Assembly (NCBI RefSeq): GCF_025420485.1
Contig: NZ_JAOEFD010000012.1
Span: 1-64,000, forward strand
Reading direction: 5' to 3'
DNA length: 64,000 bases
Source: Nesterenkonia marinintestina
Lineage (GTDB): Bacteria; Actinomycetota; Actinomycetes; Actinomycetales; Micrococcaceae
Shown here: positions 54,886 to 64,000 of the stretch, piece by piece
How positions within the stretch are numbered: position 1 is the stretch's first letter
Layout of the letters: every line of letters starts with the position of its first letter
Made by a program: the position numbers and the translations under genes
Notes under the pieces: generated by a model
What the model was told of the DNA's origin: nothing
Databases searched by the model: none
What the model saw: only the letters and a program-made list of their open reading frames with translations

Positions 54886-57066
54886 TCAGACGCCGACCTG
54901 CACCTCGCCGCCCCGCGCCTGAAGCAGCGCCTCGAGCACGTGCAGCGCCGCGGTCTTCTCCAGCGGAGCGTTCCGGTTCCCACACTTCGGAGACTGCACG
55001 CACGAGGGGCAGCCGGTCGCACACGGGCAACCGCGGATCGTGGCCGCCGTCGTACGGATCCACTCCTCGGCCGCCTCGAAGCCCCGTTCGGCGAACCCGG
55101 CGCCTCCCGGGTGCCCGTCGTAGACGAACACCGTGGGCAGCCCGGTGTCTCGGTGCAGGGCCGTGGAGACCCCGCCGATGTCCCAGCGGTCCGAGGAGGC
55201 GATCAGCGGGAGCAGTCCGATCATCGCGTGTTCGGCGGCGTGCAGCGCCCCGGGGACCTGCTCGGGCACCACGCCGACCTCGGCGAGCAGCGTCTCGGGC
55301 GCGGTGAACCAGAACGCCCGCGTCTGCAGCACCGAAGGCGCCAGCTCCAACGGCTCGTCGGAGAGGACCTCTCCGGTCCCCAGCGCCCGGCGCTGGAATC
55401 CGACGACGGTGCCGGTCACCTCCACCTGTCCGGTGTGCAGGCGGAACCGCCCACGGTCGATGCGCCGGTGCTCTGCGAGCACGCGGATCGTGGTGGTCTC
55501 ACGCGCCTGGGTGTAGTAGGGCGGCGAGGATCGGACCACCAGCACGACCTGGTGCTCCTCGTCGAGCTCCTCCACCTCATAGCTGCGTCCCTGGTGGACG
55601 TAGACCGCCCCGGGATGGGCCTGGGGCCGCACCTGGGACGCCCCGACGTCGCCGATGACCTGCCCGTCCTCGGCGGAGACGATCGTGAAGGGACCTCCTC
55701 CGTCCGAGCGCAGTCGGACCCAGTCCGTCGCAGAGACGCCGTCGAGGGCGAAGAACCACCCGCGCGGCCGCCGCCGCAGATGACCCTGATCGGTGAGGGC
55801 GTCGATCAGGGGGCGGCCCGACTCGAAGAGCTCGGCGTCGGGCAGGGTCAGGGGGACCTCCTGGGCCGCGGCCAGCAGGTGCGGGGCGGCCACGTGGGGG
55901 TTGCTCGGATCGATGACCGCGTCCTCCACAGCGGCGTCGAAGATGGCCTCGGGATGGTCGAGCAGGAAGGCGTCGAGCGGGTCGTCCCCGGCGACGAAGA
56001 ACGCCGCGCCCCGCCGCCCGGACCGACCGGCCCGCCCCAGCTGCTGGAAGAACGAGGCACGCGTGCCCGGCCAGCCGGAGATGATCACCGCATCCAGACC
56101 GGCGATGTCGATCCCCAGCTCCAGCGCCGGGGTGGAGGCCACGCCCAGCAGGGTGCCGGCCCGCAGCGCCTCCTCGAGCCCGCGGCGCTCCTCCTTCAGG
56201 TAGCCGGACCGGTACGCGGCGACCCGCCCGGCCAGCTCCGGGTCGATCTCGGCCAGCGAGTCCGCCGCGATCCGGGCGATGGTCTCCGCTCCGCGTCGGG
56301 AGCGGATGAACGCCAGCGTCCGGTCCCCGGCGACCACCAGGTCGGTCAGCAGGTCGGCGGCCTCCACGCTCAGCGAGCGACGGGTCGGGGCTCCGTGGTC
56401 CCCCACCCGGTCGGAGACGCCGGACTCCCACAGGTACACGTCGACCGGGGCATGCGGGGAGCCGTCCTCGGTGACCGTCCACACCTGCTCCCGGTCGACG
56501 CCGATGAGCCGGGCGAAGGAGCGTCCCGGGTCCCCGGAGGTGGCCGACGCCCCGGCGAAGACCGGTGAGGCCCCGTAGTGGGCGCAGATGCGGCGCAGGC
56601 GTCGCAGCAGCAGAGCGATGTTCGACCCGTAGACCCCGCGGCACGAGTGCACCTCGTCGACGACGACGCAGCGCAGCCGGGCCAGGAACCGGGCCCAGGC
56701 CCGATGGTTGGGGAGGATGCCCACGTTGAGCATGTCCGGGTTGGTGAGCACGACGTCGGCGTGACGGCGCACCCACCGCCGGGTCTCCGTGTCGGTGTCC
56801 CCGTCGTAGGCCGCCGGTCGCAGCCGCCCGTGGCCGGGCAGCTCTCCCACGGCCTCTGCGAGCTTCTCGAGTCCGTCCAGCTGGTCGGCGGCCAGCGCCT
56901 TGGTGGGGGAGAGGTAGAGCATCGTCCCGCCGGACTCGGCGGACGCGAGTCCGGCGAGCTGGGTCCCCAGGGACTTCCCGGAGGCCGTGCCCGTGGCCAG
57001 GACCACGTGCCGTCCGTCGTGGAGCGCGTCGGCGGCCTCGGCCTGGTGGGTGTACGGCCCCGCCAC
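54886..57066 (-). CDS. DEAD/DEAH-box helicase of the Tad-neighbourhood family
   Basis: From the first usable start (GTG 57066) the product has 726 residues. Motif I is ATGTASGKS, motif II VVDEVHSCRGVYGSN, motif III ASATSGDP and motif VI QLGRAGRSGR. A C-terminal DUF1998-like domain has cysteines in CPCATGCPSCVQSPKCGNRN. The family is known in actinobacteria as the helicase beside the secretion ATPase. The family N-terminus continues upstream in the same frame to about 57237, before a TGA, yet that stretch holds no ATG, GTG or TTG. The annotated protein is therefore probably short at the N-terminus by about 40-57 residues. Confidence 0.9.
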   Translation of the reverse strand: MAGPYTHQAEAADALHDGRHVVLATGTASGKSLGTQLAGLASAESGGTMLYLSPTKALAADQLDGLEKLAEAVGELPGHGRLRPAAYDGDTDTETRRWVRRHADVVLTNPDMLNVGILPNHRAWARFLARLRCVVVDEVHSCRGVYGSNIALLLRRLRRICAHYGASPVFAGASATSGDPGRSFARLIGVDREQVWTVTEDGSPHAPVDVYLWESGVSDRVGDHGAPTRRSLSVEAADLLTDLVVAGDRTLAFIRSRRGAETIARIAADSLAEIDPELAGRVAAYRSGYLKEERRGLEEALRAGTLLGVASTPALELGIDIAGLDAVIISGWPGTRASFFQQLGRAGRSGRRGAAFFVAGDDPLDAFLLDHPEAIFDAAVEDAVIDPSNPHVAAPHLLAAAQEVPLTLPDAELFESGRPLIDALTDQGHLRRRPRGWFFALDGVSATDWVRLRSDGGGPFTIVSAEDGQVIGDVGASQVRPQAHPGAVYVHQGRSYEVEELDEEHQVVLVVRSSPPYYTQARETTTIRVLAEHRRIDRGRFRLHTGQVEVTGTVVGFQRRALGTGEVLSDEPLELAPSVLQTRAFWFTAPETLLAEVGVVPEQVPGALHAAEHAMIGLLPLIASSDRWDIGGVSTALHRDTGLPTVFVYDGHPGGAGFAERGFEAAEEWIRTTAATIRGCPCATGCPSCVQSPKCGNRNAPLEKTAALHVLEALLQARGGEVQVGV

Positions 57067-57258
57067 GCCGAGCCGTCGATATCCGGCGCGCAGGGACTCG
57101 GGGACCCAGTCGGGCCAGGGCGCGGATCGGGACGGACGTGCGGACAGCGTCCGGACGTGCCGGAGCGGACCGGACTCACCGACCGTGGTCGGCAGACCGG
57201 CCCGCCTCAGCAGGTCGTACGGATCGGAGATCTCAGCTCACCGCGCGGGTGCGCCGGT

Positions 57259-57960
57259 TCAGTCGTCGATTTCGTCGAACTGCGAGTGGGTGGACTCGCT
57301 CTCGGAGGCCTTCGGGCCCCCGTACATGTGCACGTCGCCGAGCAGGGTCCAGCCCAGGAACTCGTAGAGCTCCTGGCCGTCCTCGGTGGCGACCAGCAGG
57401 CCCTCCTCGACGTCCCGCTCCAGCGCGATGGCCGTGAGCGCCCGGGTGACGAAGGTCCCCAGACCCTGGCGGCGGAAGTCCGGGTTGGTGTAGATGCGGT
57501 CCAGGATGGCGTGGTTGCCGACCACGGCGAGACGCCCGCGGGCGGCCATGTGCTCCCCCTGCCGCACCGTGAACAGGGTCCATCCCTCGAAGTCCTCACG
57601 CTCGGTGGTGAAGCCCTCGGGGGTGATCGGGTCCTCGACGTCCTGGATCCCCATGTCCACGACCATGAGCTTCTCCTCGTCGGAGATCAGTCGCAGGCCG
57701 TGGCCCTCCGGGTCGTCCAGCGAGTCCTGGCCGGGCTCCACGACGACGGTGAGCAGCCGGTTCGGCCCCTTGGCCACCGCTGAGGAGACCTTCCGCAGGT
57801 CGGTCTGGTCGGGGGAGTAGACGATGTACTCCCACTGGTCCGTGCTGTCCGAGCGCAGGGCCGAGTGGACCGCGCCGTCGTGCTGCACGTCGAAGTCGTG
57901 AGTGCGCGCCCAGCCCGTCACCCAGGTGCGGACCAGGTCGTCGTTCAGCTCAGAAGTCAT
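57259..57960 (-). CDS. GNAT family acetyltransferase
   Basis: The ATG at 57960 gives 233 residues. The GNAT core is in the second half: GRLAVVGNHAILDRIYTNPD, then FRRQGLGTFVTRALTAIAL with the acetyl-CoA pyrophosphate loop RRQGLG, and LLVATEDGQELYEFLGW. The first 110 residues are an N-terminal extension without a recognised domain. The substrate is unknown. It lies 22 bp before the helicase frame and may be co-transcribed with it. It is divergent from trhO, with 108 bp between. Confidence 0.85.
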   Translation of the reverse strand: MTSELNDDLVRTWVTGWARTHDFDVQHDGAVHSALRSDSTDQWEYIVYSPDQTDLRKVSSAVAKGPNRLLTVVVEPGQDSLDDPEGHGLRLISDEEKLMVVDMGIQDVEDPITPEGFTTEREDFEGWTLFTVRQGEHMAARGRLAVVGNHAILDRIYTNPDFRRQGLGTFVTRALTAIALERDVEEGLLVATEDGQELYEFLGWTLLGDVHMYGGPKASESESTHSQFDEIDD

Positions 57961-58068
57961 GCTTCGACTATACGGGCATCTCCGGCGGACTGGTGAAGTC
58001 GCCTGCGGCAACGAGTTGATAAAGATGGGCACTCGGGGCCCGGCGGCGCGAATACTACGATTGATGGT

Positions 58069-59019
58069 GTGAGCCAGTCCCGGATCGTCCTCTACTACGC
58101 CTTCACGCCCCTCTCCGACCCTGAGGCCGTGCGTCTGTGGCAGCTCGAGCTGTGCCGCGGCCTGGGGCTGACCGGGCGGATCATCGTCTCCGCCCAGGGC
58201 ATCAACGGCACCGTCGGCGGCGAGCTGTCGGCGGTCAAGCAGTACGTCAGGCGGACCCGTGGGTACGGCCCCTTCTCAGGGCTGGAGTTCAAGTGGTCCG
58301 ACGGCGGCGCCGAGCAGTTCCCCCGCCTGTCGGTGAAGGTGCGCCCAGAACTCGTGGCCTTCGGCGTCCCGGATCAGATCGAGGTCGACGAGGGCGGGGT
58401 CGTCGGCTCCGGCACCCACCTGCGGCCCGAGGAGGTCCACAGGCTCGTCGACTCCGAGCGCGCCCGCGGGCGGGAGGTCACCTTCTTCGACGGGCGGAAC
58501 ACCATGGAGGCCGCCATCGGACGCTTCGCCGGCGCGGTGGTGCCCGAGACGGAGACGACCCGGGACTTCGTCGCAGAACTCGACTCCGGCCGCTACGACC
58601 ATCTCAAGGACGAGCCGGTGGTCACCTACTGCACCGGCGGCATCCGCTGTGAGGTGCTCTCCGCGCTGATGACCGATCGCGGCTTCCGCGAGGTCTATCA
58701 GCTCGAGGGCGGCATCGTCCGCTACGGGGAGACCTACGGCGACTCCGGCCTCTGGGAGGGAGAGCTCTACGTCTTCGACGCGCGCATGAGCACCCGCTTC
58801 AGCGACGACGCCGTCACGCTCGGCCGATGCACCGGCTGCGACGCCCCGACCAGCACCTACCGCAACTGCACGGACCGCGGATGCTCCACGCTGCGGCTCT
58901 GGTGCGGCGACTGTGAGCACATCCCCGCCGAGAGCAGGTGCGACGTGTGCGCGGCCCGCCTGGCCGCCGACCCGCAGGACCCCAACTCCGGTCGCCTGGA
59001 GAAGGTGCGGCGCCGATGA
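58069..59019 (+). CDS. trhO: tRNA uridine(34) hydroxylase TrhO (YceA family)
   Basis: The 316-residue protein starts [20 protein letters not shown]. The N-terminal acylphosphatase-like domain has ISAQGINGT-type sequence ([12 protein letters not shown]), and the rhodanese domain carries the active-site Cys in [17 protein letters not shown]. Cysteine pairs at the end ([20 protein letters not shown]) form a zinc-like module. TrhO makes 5-hydroxyuridine at the tRNA wobble base. The start is GTG. Its stop overlaps the methyltransferase start (ATGA). Confidence 0.93.
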   Translation: MSQSRIVLYYAFTPLSDPEAVRLWQLELCRGLGLTGRIIVSAQGINGTVGGELSAVKQYVRRTRGYGPFSGLEFKWSDGGAEQFPRLSVKVRPELVAFGVPDQIEVDEGGVVGSGTHLRPEEVHRLVDSERARGREVTFFDGRNTMEAAIGRFAGAVVPETETTRDFVAELDSGRYDHLKDEPVVTYCTGGIRCEVLSALMTDRGFREVYQLEGGIVRYGETYGDSGLWEGELYVFDARMSTRFSDDAVTLGRCTGCDAPTSTYRNCTDRGCSTLRLWCGDCEHIPAESRCDVCAARLAADPQDPNSGRLEKVRRR

Positions 59020-60680
59020 CCCGCCCCGCGCCGCTGATCCCCCGGGACCGTGCCGCCGCGCTGCCCGCGCCGGACCCGGCTCCCGCCGCCCGCTGGGCCG
59101 ATCTGGCCGCCGACCTGACCGCGGCCGACTACACCAACCGCCGGATCGTCGAGATCCTGGGCTCCGACGCCGCCGAAGCGCTCGCCCGTGAACAGATCGT
59201 GCCCGGCCGCGCCTCCGTGCTCGACCACTTCGAGGCCGCCCGGGCCGCAGAGGAGAGTCCGCACCCCTGTGCCGTGCTCTCCGGGCTGTATCTGCTCGGG
59301 CTGCGGGTCACCGCCGGGCAGGTCGACGCCGCCCTGCCGCGTCTGGGGTTCTCCGGGCTGTGCGAGCTGGGCCTGGCCTTCGTCGAGGACGGGACGGTGC
59401 AGCCGGCGACGGACCTGCGTCCCTACACCACCCAGCGGGGCGGAGACTCCGGTCCGGCCGAGGACGCCGACCTGTGGGTCCTCTCCGACCTCGGCGCCTC
59501 TCGGATCGACGGCTCCCTGCCCACCGACCACGTCCTGGGGGTGGGCGGGGCGAGCCTGACGCTGGCCGGGACCGTGCACCGCCGACGGGTCGACCGTGCC
59601 CTGGACCTCGGAACAGGCTGCGGGATCCAGCTGTTCCACCTGCTCGACCACGCCGAGCACGTCGTCGGCACCGACGTCTCGCAGCGGGCCCTGGACTTCA
59701 CCCGCTGCAACCTGCTGCTGAACGCGTCCGGCCTCGGACTCGACGCCGACCGACTCGACGAGCGGGTCGAGCTGCGTCGGGGCAGCCTGCTGGAGCCGGT
59801 GTCGGCGGACCGCTTCGACCTGGTGGTCAGCAACCCTCCCTTCGTCATCACCCCGCGCTCCGCCGACCCGCGCTACACCTACCGCGACGGCGGACGCCCC
59901 GGCGACGAACTGATGGCCGACCTGATCCGCGGGGTCGGGGAGGTCCTGGCCCCGGGCGGAACGGTGCAGATGCTGGGGAACTGGGAGATCATCACCGACG
60001 CCGACTGGTCCGTCCGGCCCCGGACCTGGGTCGAGGACGGCGATCTCCACGCCTGGTTCCTCCAGCGCGACGAGCAGACCCCCGCCCAGTACGCCGAGAC
60101 CTGGCTGCGCGACGCCTCGGGCGAGCGGGACCTGACCGACTATCGACGCCGATACGCCGAGTACCTCGCCGACTTCGGCTCCCGCGACGTCACGGGCGTC
60201 GGATTCGGTCTGATCTGGCTCCGCCGAGGAGAGACCGATCACGTCTCGCCCGCTTCGGACGGAGCCGCCGGACCCTGGAGGCGCTTCGAGGAGGTCTCCC
60301 ACGCGGTCGACCAGCCGCTGGGACCGGCGATCGGAGGCACGGCGGAGCGGGCGCTCGCCGTCGCCGAGGATCCCGACGCCGTACTGGCTCGGCCGCTCGT
60401 CGCCGCCGAAGACGTCACCGAGGAGCGGCACCAGCGCTTCGGGGCGTCTGATCCCGAGGTCATCCTCGCCCGTCAGGGCGCCGGTCTGCGGCGGGTGCGT
60501 CCGGTCAGCTCCGCGGCCGCAGGGCTGCTCGGCGCCGCCGACGGTGAGTTCGCCGCCGGGCAGCTGATCACCGCCGTGACCGCACTCCTGGACGACGGCG
60601 ACACCGACCTCGAGGCGCTGACCGTCAGCCTCCGAGCCGAGGTCCTGGAGCTGTACACCGAGGGATTCCTCACCGACTGA
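59016..60680 (+). CDS. SAM-dependent methyltransferase with N-terminal extension
   Basis: The 554-residue product is a Rossmann methyltransferase. [16 protein letters not shown] binds SAM, and [14 protein letters not shown] carries the NPPF motif seen in RNA or protein N- or C-methyltransferases (MTS type). The N-terminal 150 residues form a small extra domain like those in large actinobacterial homologues. The last 130 residues look like a degenerate winged-helix domain. The target (rRNA, tRNA or a protein) is not known. It is coupled to trhO, and a role in RNA modification would fit. Confidence 0.85.
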   Translation: MTRPAPLIPRDRAAALPAPDPAPAARWADLAADLTAADYTNRRIVEILGSDAAEALAREQIVPGRASVLDHFEAARAAEESPHPCAVLSGLYLLGLRVTAGQVDAALPRLGFSGLCELGLAFVEDGTVQPATDLRPYTTQRGGDSGPAEDADLWVLSDLGASRIDGSLPTDHVLGVGGASLTLAGTVHRRRVDRALDLGTGCGIQLFHLLDHAEHVVGTDVSQRALDFTRCNLLLNASGLGLDADRLDERVELRRGSLLEPVSADRFDLVVSNPPFVITPRSADPRYTYRDGGRPGDELMADLIRGVGEVLAPGGTVQMLGNWEIITDADWSVRPRTWVEDGDLHAWFLQRDEQTPAQYAETWLRDASGERDLTDYRRRYAEYLADFGSRDVTGVGFGLIWLRRGETDHVSPASDGAAGPWRRFEEVSHAVDQPLGPAIGGTAERALAVAEDPDAVLARPLVAAEDVTEERHQRFGASDPEVILARQGAGLRRVRPVSSAAAGLLGAADGEFAAGQLITAVTALLDDGDTDLEALTVSLRAEVLELYTEGFLTD

Positions 60681-60858
60681 GATGCCGTCGCCGTCCGCCC
60701 GCCCCCTCGGCACACCGCCTGCGGACCGGTCCCGGAGTCCTCGCCGACCCCTGTTATATTGAGCACCCGACAGCCGGATCCGGTCGGCGCCCCGCGCCGA
60801 CGCGGGCCGGAGGGCGCATCGCGTCGCTGATCACCGTCCCCCAGGATCGAGGAGCCCC

Positions 60859-63657
60859 GTGCCCACCCAGTCCGCAGACGGCAAGAAGCTCGTCATCGTC
60901 GAGTCGCCGGCGAAGAGCCGGTCGATCGCCAAGTACCTCGGCGACGACTTCATCGTCGACGCCTCCGCCGGACACATCCGGGACCTCCCGCAGCCGTCGG
61001 ACCTGCCCGCCGACATGAAGAAGGGGCCGTTCGGGAAGTTCGCGGTGAACCCCGAGGCCGGATTCGAGCCGTACTACGTGGTCTCCGACTCGAAGCGGAA
61101 GAAGGTCACCGAGCTCAGACGTGCCCTGAAGGGCGCCTCGGAGCTGTATCTCGCCACCGACGCCGACCGCGAGGGCGAGGCCATCGCCTGGCACCTGCTG
61201 GAGGTCCTGAAGCCCAAGGTGCCGGTCTACCGGATGACCTTCACCGAGATCACCCGTGAGGGCATCTCCCGAGCCATGGAGAACATCCACGAGATCGACC
61301 AGGACCTGGTCGATGCGCAGGAGACCCGGCGGATCCTGGACCGTCTCTACGGATACGAGATCTCGCCGGTGCTGTGGCGCAAGGTCGGCCGCGGACTCTC
61401 CGCCGGTCGTGTGCAGTCGGTGGCCACCCGGCTGGTCGTCGAGCGTGAGCGTGAGCGCATGGCCTTCGTCCCGGCCTCCTACTGGGACCTGGCCGGCACG
61501 TTCGCCACGGACGGAGGCGAGTCCTTCGGCGCCAAGCTGACCGCGGTCGACGGCGCCCGTGTGGCGCAGGGGTCCGACTTCGACGATCGCGGACGGCTGA
61601 AGTCCACACGCAGCCGCAGCGAGGTCTCGGTGCTGGGTCGCGCCGACGCCGAGTCCCTGGCAGAGGGCCTCCGCGGCGCGCCCTTCGCCGTCGACTCGGT
61701 GGAGGACAAGCCCTACAGCCGTCGCCCGTCCCCGCCGTTCACGACCTCCACCCTGCAGCAGGAGGCCTCGCGCCGGCTGCGCTTCTCATCCCGGGTGACC
61801 ATGCAGGTCGCCCAGAGGCTGTATGAGAACGGCTACATCACCTATATGCGCACCGACTCGGTGAACCTCTCCAACGAGGCGATCACCGCCGCGCGGCGTC
61901 AGGCCTCCGAGCTCTACGGGGGAGAGTCGGTGCCCGAGCGGCCCCGGTACTACTCGAAGAAGAGCGACTCCGCGCAGGAGGCCCACGAGGCCGTGCGCCC
62001 GGCCGGCGACCACTTCCGGACCCCCGGGCAGGTGGCCGGTGAGCTCAGCCGTGAGGAGTTCCGTCTCTACGAGCTCATCTGGAAGCGCACCATCGCCTCC
62101 CAGATGGCCGACGCCAAGGGCTTCACCGCCTCGGTGCGGCTGACCGGCCGGGCCTCCGACGGCCGCCGGGCGACCTTCGGCGCCTCCGGGACCGTGATCA
62201 CCTTCCAGGGCTTCCTCGCCGCCTACGAGGAGGCCCGGGAGAGCGCGTCGTCGGAGACCGCCGACGCGGACGAGGGGTCCTCGCCCGGCTCGAAGCGGCT
62301 GCCGCATCTGGAGCAGGATCAGCCGCTGACCGGAGACGACGTGGAGGCCAAGGGTCATGAGACCACGCCTCCCGCCCGCTACACGGAGGCCTCGATCGTC
62401 GCCGAGCTGGAGAAGCGGGAGATCGGACGGCCGTCGACCTACGCGCCGACGATCTCGACGATCATGGACCGCGGGTACATCACCAAGCGGGGGGCGGCGC
62501 TGGTGCCGTCCTGGACGGCGTTCTCCGTCATCCGCCTGCTCGAGGAGCACTTCGGCCGCTACGTCGACTACGACTTCACGGCGCGGATGGAGGACGACCT
62601 CGACCAGATCGCCCGCGGAGAGATCCAGCGCGAGGCCTGGCTGCAGACGTTCTACTTCGGCGCCGACTCCGGTGAGCAGGGTCTGAGCGACGTGGTCGAG
62701 AACCTCGGTGAGATCGACGCCCGCGCCATCAATTCGATCCGGATCGCCGACGACGTCACCCTGCGGGTGGGACGGTACGGCCCGTACCTGGAGCGGCCGG
62801 CCGCCCCGGACGCCGGGGAGGACGCCGAGCCGGTGCGGGCGAACCTCCCCGAGGACCTGGCCCCCGACGAGCTGACCGCGCAGAGGGCGGAGGAGCTCTT
62901 CGAGCAGGCCCGCCACTCGGGCAAGATACTCGGCACCGATCCGGAGACGGGCCGTGAGATCGCCGCGAAGGACGGCCGCTTCGGACCCTACGTCACCGAG
63001 GTCATCCCGGAGCGCACCGAGGAGGAGCTGCAGGCCTACTACGACGCCCAGCCGACCGAGTACTACAAGAACGGCAATCCCAAACCGAAGAAGAAGCCTC
63101 CGAAGGAGAAGCCGCGCACCGGCTCCCTGCTGGAGTCCATGAGCCTGGAGACGGTGACCCTGGAGGATGCGCTGAAGCTCCTCTCGCTGCCGCGCACCGT
63201 CGGCGTCGACGACGACGGCGAGGAGATCACCGCGCAGAACGGGCGCTTCGGCCCCTACCTGAAGAAGGGCTCCGACTCCCGATCGATCGACTCCGAGGAG
63301 CAGCTGTTCACGATCACCATGGAGGAGGCCGAGGCGATCTACGCCCAGCCCAAGCAGCGTGGCCGGCGTGCGGCGGCCAAGCCGCTGGCCGAATTCGGCC
63401 AGGACCCGACCACGGAGAAGCCCGTGGTGGTCAAGGACGGCCGCTTCGGGCCCTACGTCACCGACGGTGAGACCAACGCGACGCTGCCGCGGGGCACCAC
63501 GGTGGAGTCGCTGACCGGGGACCGGGCCTTCGAGCTGCTGGCTGAGAAGCGGGCCAAGGGACCGGCGCCCAAGCGCTCGACGCGGAGCTCGGGCGGAGGC
63601 TCCGGGAAGAGCACTGCGAAGCGCAGGACGAAGACCACCGCGAAGTCCGGTTCCTAG
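60859..63657 (+). CDS. topA: DNA topoisomerase I
   Basis: The 932-residue protein has the TOPRIM motif VIVESPAKSRSIAKYL and ATDADREGEAIAWH. The catalytic Tyr lies in ENGYITYMRTDSVNLS, and RPSTYAPTIS is in the type IA core. The C-terminal 270 residues carry repeated segments of the form GRFGPYV or GRFGPYL (four copies near 704, 796, 859 and earlier) and a Lys/Ser/Thr-rich tail, as in actinobacterial TopA, without zinc fingers. It relaxes negative supercoils. The start is GTG. TATATT at 60755-60760 is a candidate -10 element. Confidence 0.96.
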   Translation: MPTQSADGKKLVIVESPAKSRSIAKYLGDDFIVDASAGHIRDLPQPSDLPADMKKGPFGKFAVNPEAGFEPYYVVSDSKRKKVTELRRALKGASELYLATDADREGEAIAWHLLEVLKPKVPVYRMTFTEITREGISRAMENIHEIDQDLVDAQETRRILDRLYGYEISPVLWRKVGRGLSAGRVQSVATRLVVERERERMAFVPASYWDLAGTFATDGGESFGAKLTAVDGARVAQGSDFDDRGRLKSTRSRSEVSVLGRADAESLAEGLRGAPFAVDSVEDKPYSRRPSPPFTTSTLQQEASRRLRFSSRVTMQVAQRLYENGYITYMRTDSVNLSNEAITAARRQASELYGGESVPERPRYYSKKSDSAQEAHEAVRPAGDHFRTPGQVAGELSREEFRLYELIWKRTIASQMADAKGFTASVRLTGRASDGRRATFGASGTVITFQGFLAAYEEARESASSETADADEGSSPGSKRLPHLEQDQPLTGDDVEAKGHETTPPARYTEASIVAELEKREIGRPSTYAPTISTIMDRGYITKRGAALVPSWTAFSVIRLLEEHFGRYVDYDFTARMEDDLDQIARGEIQREAWLQTFYFGADSGEQGLSDVVENLGEIDARAINSIRIADDVTLRVGRYGPYLERPAAPDAGEDAEPVRANLPEDLAPDELTAQRAEELFEQARHSGKILGTDPETGREIAAKDGRFGPYVTEVIPERTEEELQAYYDAQPTEYYKNGNPKPKKKPPKEKPRTGSLLESMSLETVTLEDALKLLSLPRTVGVDDDGEEITAQNGRFGPYLKKGSDSRSIDSEEQLFTITMEEAEAIYAQPKQRGRRAAAKPLAEFGQDPTTEKPVVVKDGRFGPYVTDGETNATLPRGTTVESLTGDRAFELLAEKRAKGPAPKRSTRSSGGGSGKSTAKRRTKTTAKSGS

Positions 63658-63665
63658 GAGTTCAC

Positions 63666-64000
63666 ATGCGTCTGGGCGTCCTCGACATCGGCTCCAACAC
63701 GGTCCATCTGCTGCTCGTCGATGCGCACTCCGGAGCGAAGCCGGAGGCCTTCGCCTCGCACAAGCGCCCGCTGTCGCTGGTCCAGCACCTCGACGACGAC
63801 GGCGCCATCACTCCGGAGGGTCAGGAGCAGCTGCTCGGATTCATCGACGAGGCCGTGCGGTTCGCCGCGCGACACCGGGCCGAGGACCTGCTGGCGTTCT
63901 GCACCTCGGCGATCCGTGAGGCCGCCAACGGCGAACAGGTGCTGGCACGTGTGGGCGAGGAGTCCGAGGTCGGACTCATGGAGCTCGAGGGAGCCCAGGA
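63666..64000 (+). CDS. Ppx/GppA exopolyphosphatase family, 5' part
   Basis: The first 111 residues are present and the frame runs off the window. LGVLDIGSNTVHLLLVDAHS is the actin-like phosphate-binding motif of Ppx/GppA, and CTSAIREAANG follows. The family removes terminal phosphates from polyphosphate or converts pppGpp to ppGpp; actinobacterial members are mostly exopolyphosphatases. GGAG is 5-6 bp before the ATG. It lies 8 bp after topA. Confidence 0.9.
   Translation, partial: MRLGVLDIGSNTVHLLLVDAHSGAKPEAFASHKRPLSLVQHLDDDGAITPEGQEQLLGFIDEAVRFAARHRAEDLLAFCTSAIREAANGEQVLARVGEESEVGLMELEGAQ

Noticed and set aside
58857-60713. A 618-codon open frame on the minus strand
   Set aside because: It mirrors the methyltransferase gene, which has clear motifs; the mirror product is low complexity.

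Overview
The window comes from a high-GC Gram-positive chromosome, most likely a member of the Micrococcales. Supporting signs are many GTG and TTG starts, ATGA/GTGA gene overlaps, a DUF3073 gene, a GlxR-type Crp regulator, a MarP-type protease, and a Tad pilus locus with its actinobacterial Ssd protein and companion DEAD/DEAH helicase. Several secreted proteins are very acidic, which suggests a salt- or alkali-tolerant lineage such as Nesterenkonia; that genus is a guess.

Positions 1-11460 are accessory DNA of visibly lower GC. They form the right part of a Tn7-like transposon. A leftward operon encodes TnsA endonuclease, TnsB DDE transposase, TnsC ATPase and TniQ target selector. Outside tnsA lies an end with four TGTCAT boxes. 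The cargo to the left is a small helix-turn-helix protein, a probably frameshifted small gene, an ADP-ribosylglycohydrolase fused to a VOC domain, a DUF2971 gene, and the start of a large nuclease-helicase resembling type ISP restriction enzymes that runs off the window. The element stops about 50 bp before an HspR-type (HAIR) operator and the clpB gene, so it sits in the heat-shock promoter region of clpB.

From 11577 to about 45100 the window is ordinary chromosome. It holds clpB, a DNA alkyltransferase, a Septum_form protein, DUF3073, a sirtuin, an MFS exporter with a TetR regulator and a palindromic operator, a FemAB ligase, and a lipoprotein. A purine cluster follows, with a PurD-PurC fusion, purF and purM. 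After it come asparaginase, a heterodimeric ABC exporter with one degenerate ATPase, a phosphoesterase, a class A PBP, RidA, an ATP-grasp ligase, a Crp/GlxR regulator, MarP, aroQ, acs (with a Crp-like site), nth and a NUDIX hydrolase. FemAB, the PBP and the ATP-grasp ligase may all serve peptidoglycan synthesis.

From 45223 to 57235 is a Tad pilus locus in two opposed halves. The ssd-tadA-tadB-tadC genes point right. The pilin (DUF4244) and two TadE-type genes point left and are followed by a monooxygenase and a glycosyltransferase. A metQNI methionine importer with a long structured leader separates the pilins from the helicase. The window ends with trhO, a methyltransferase, topA and the start of a Ppx/GppA phosphatase. 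No tRNA, rRNA or CRISPR array was found.
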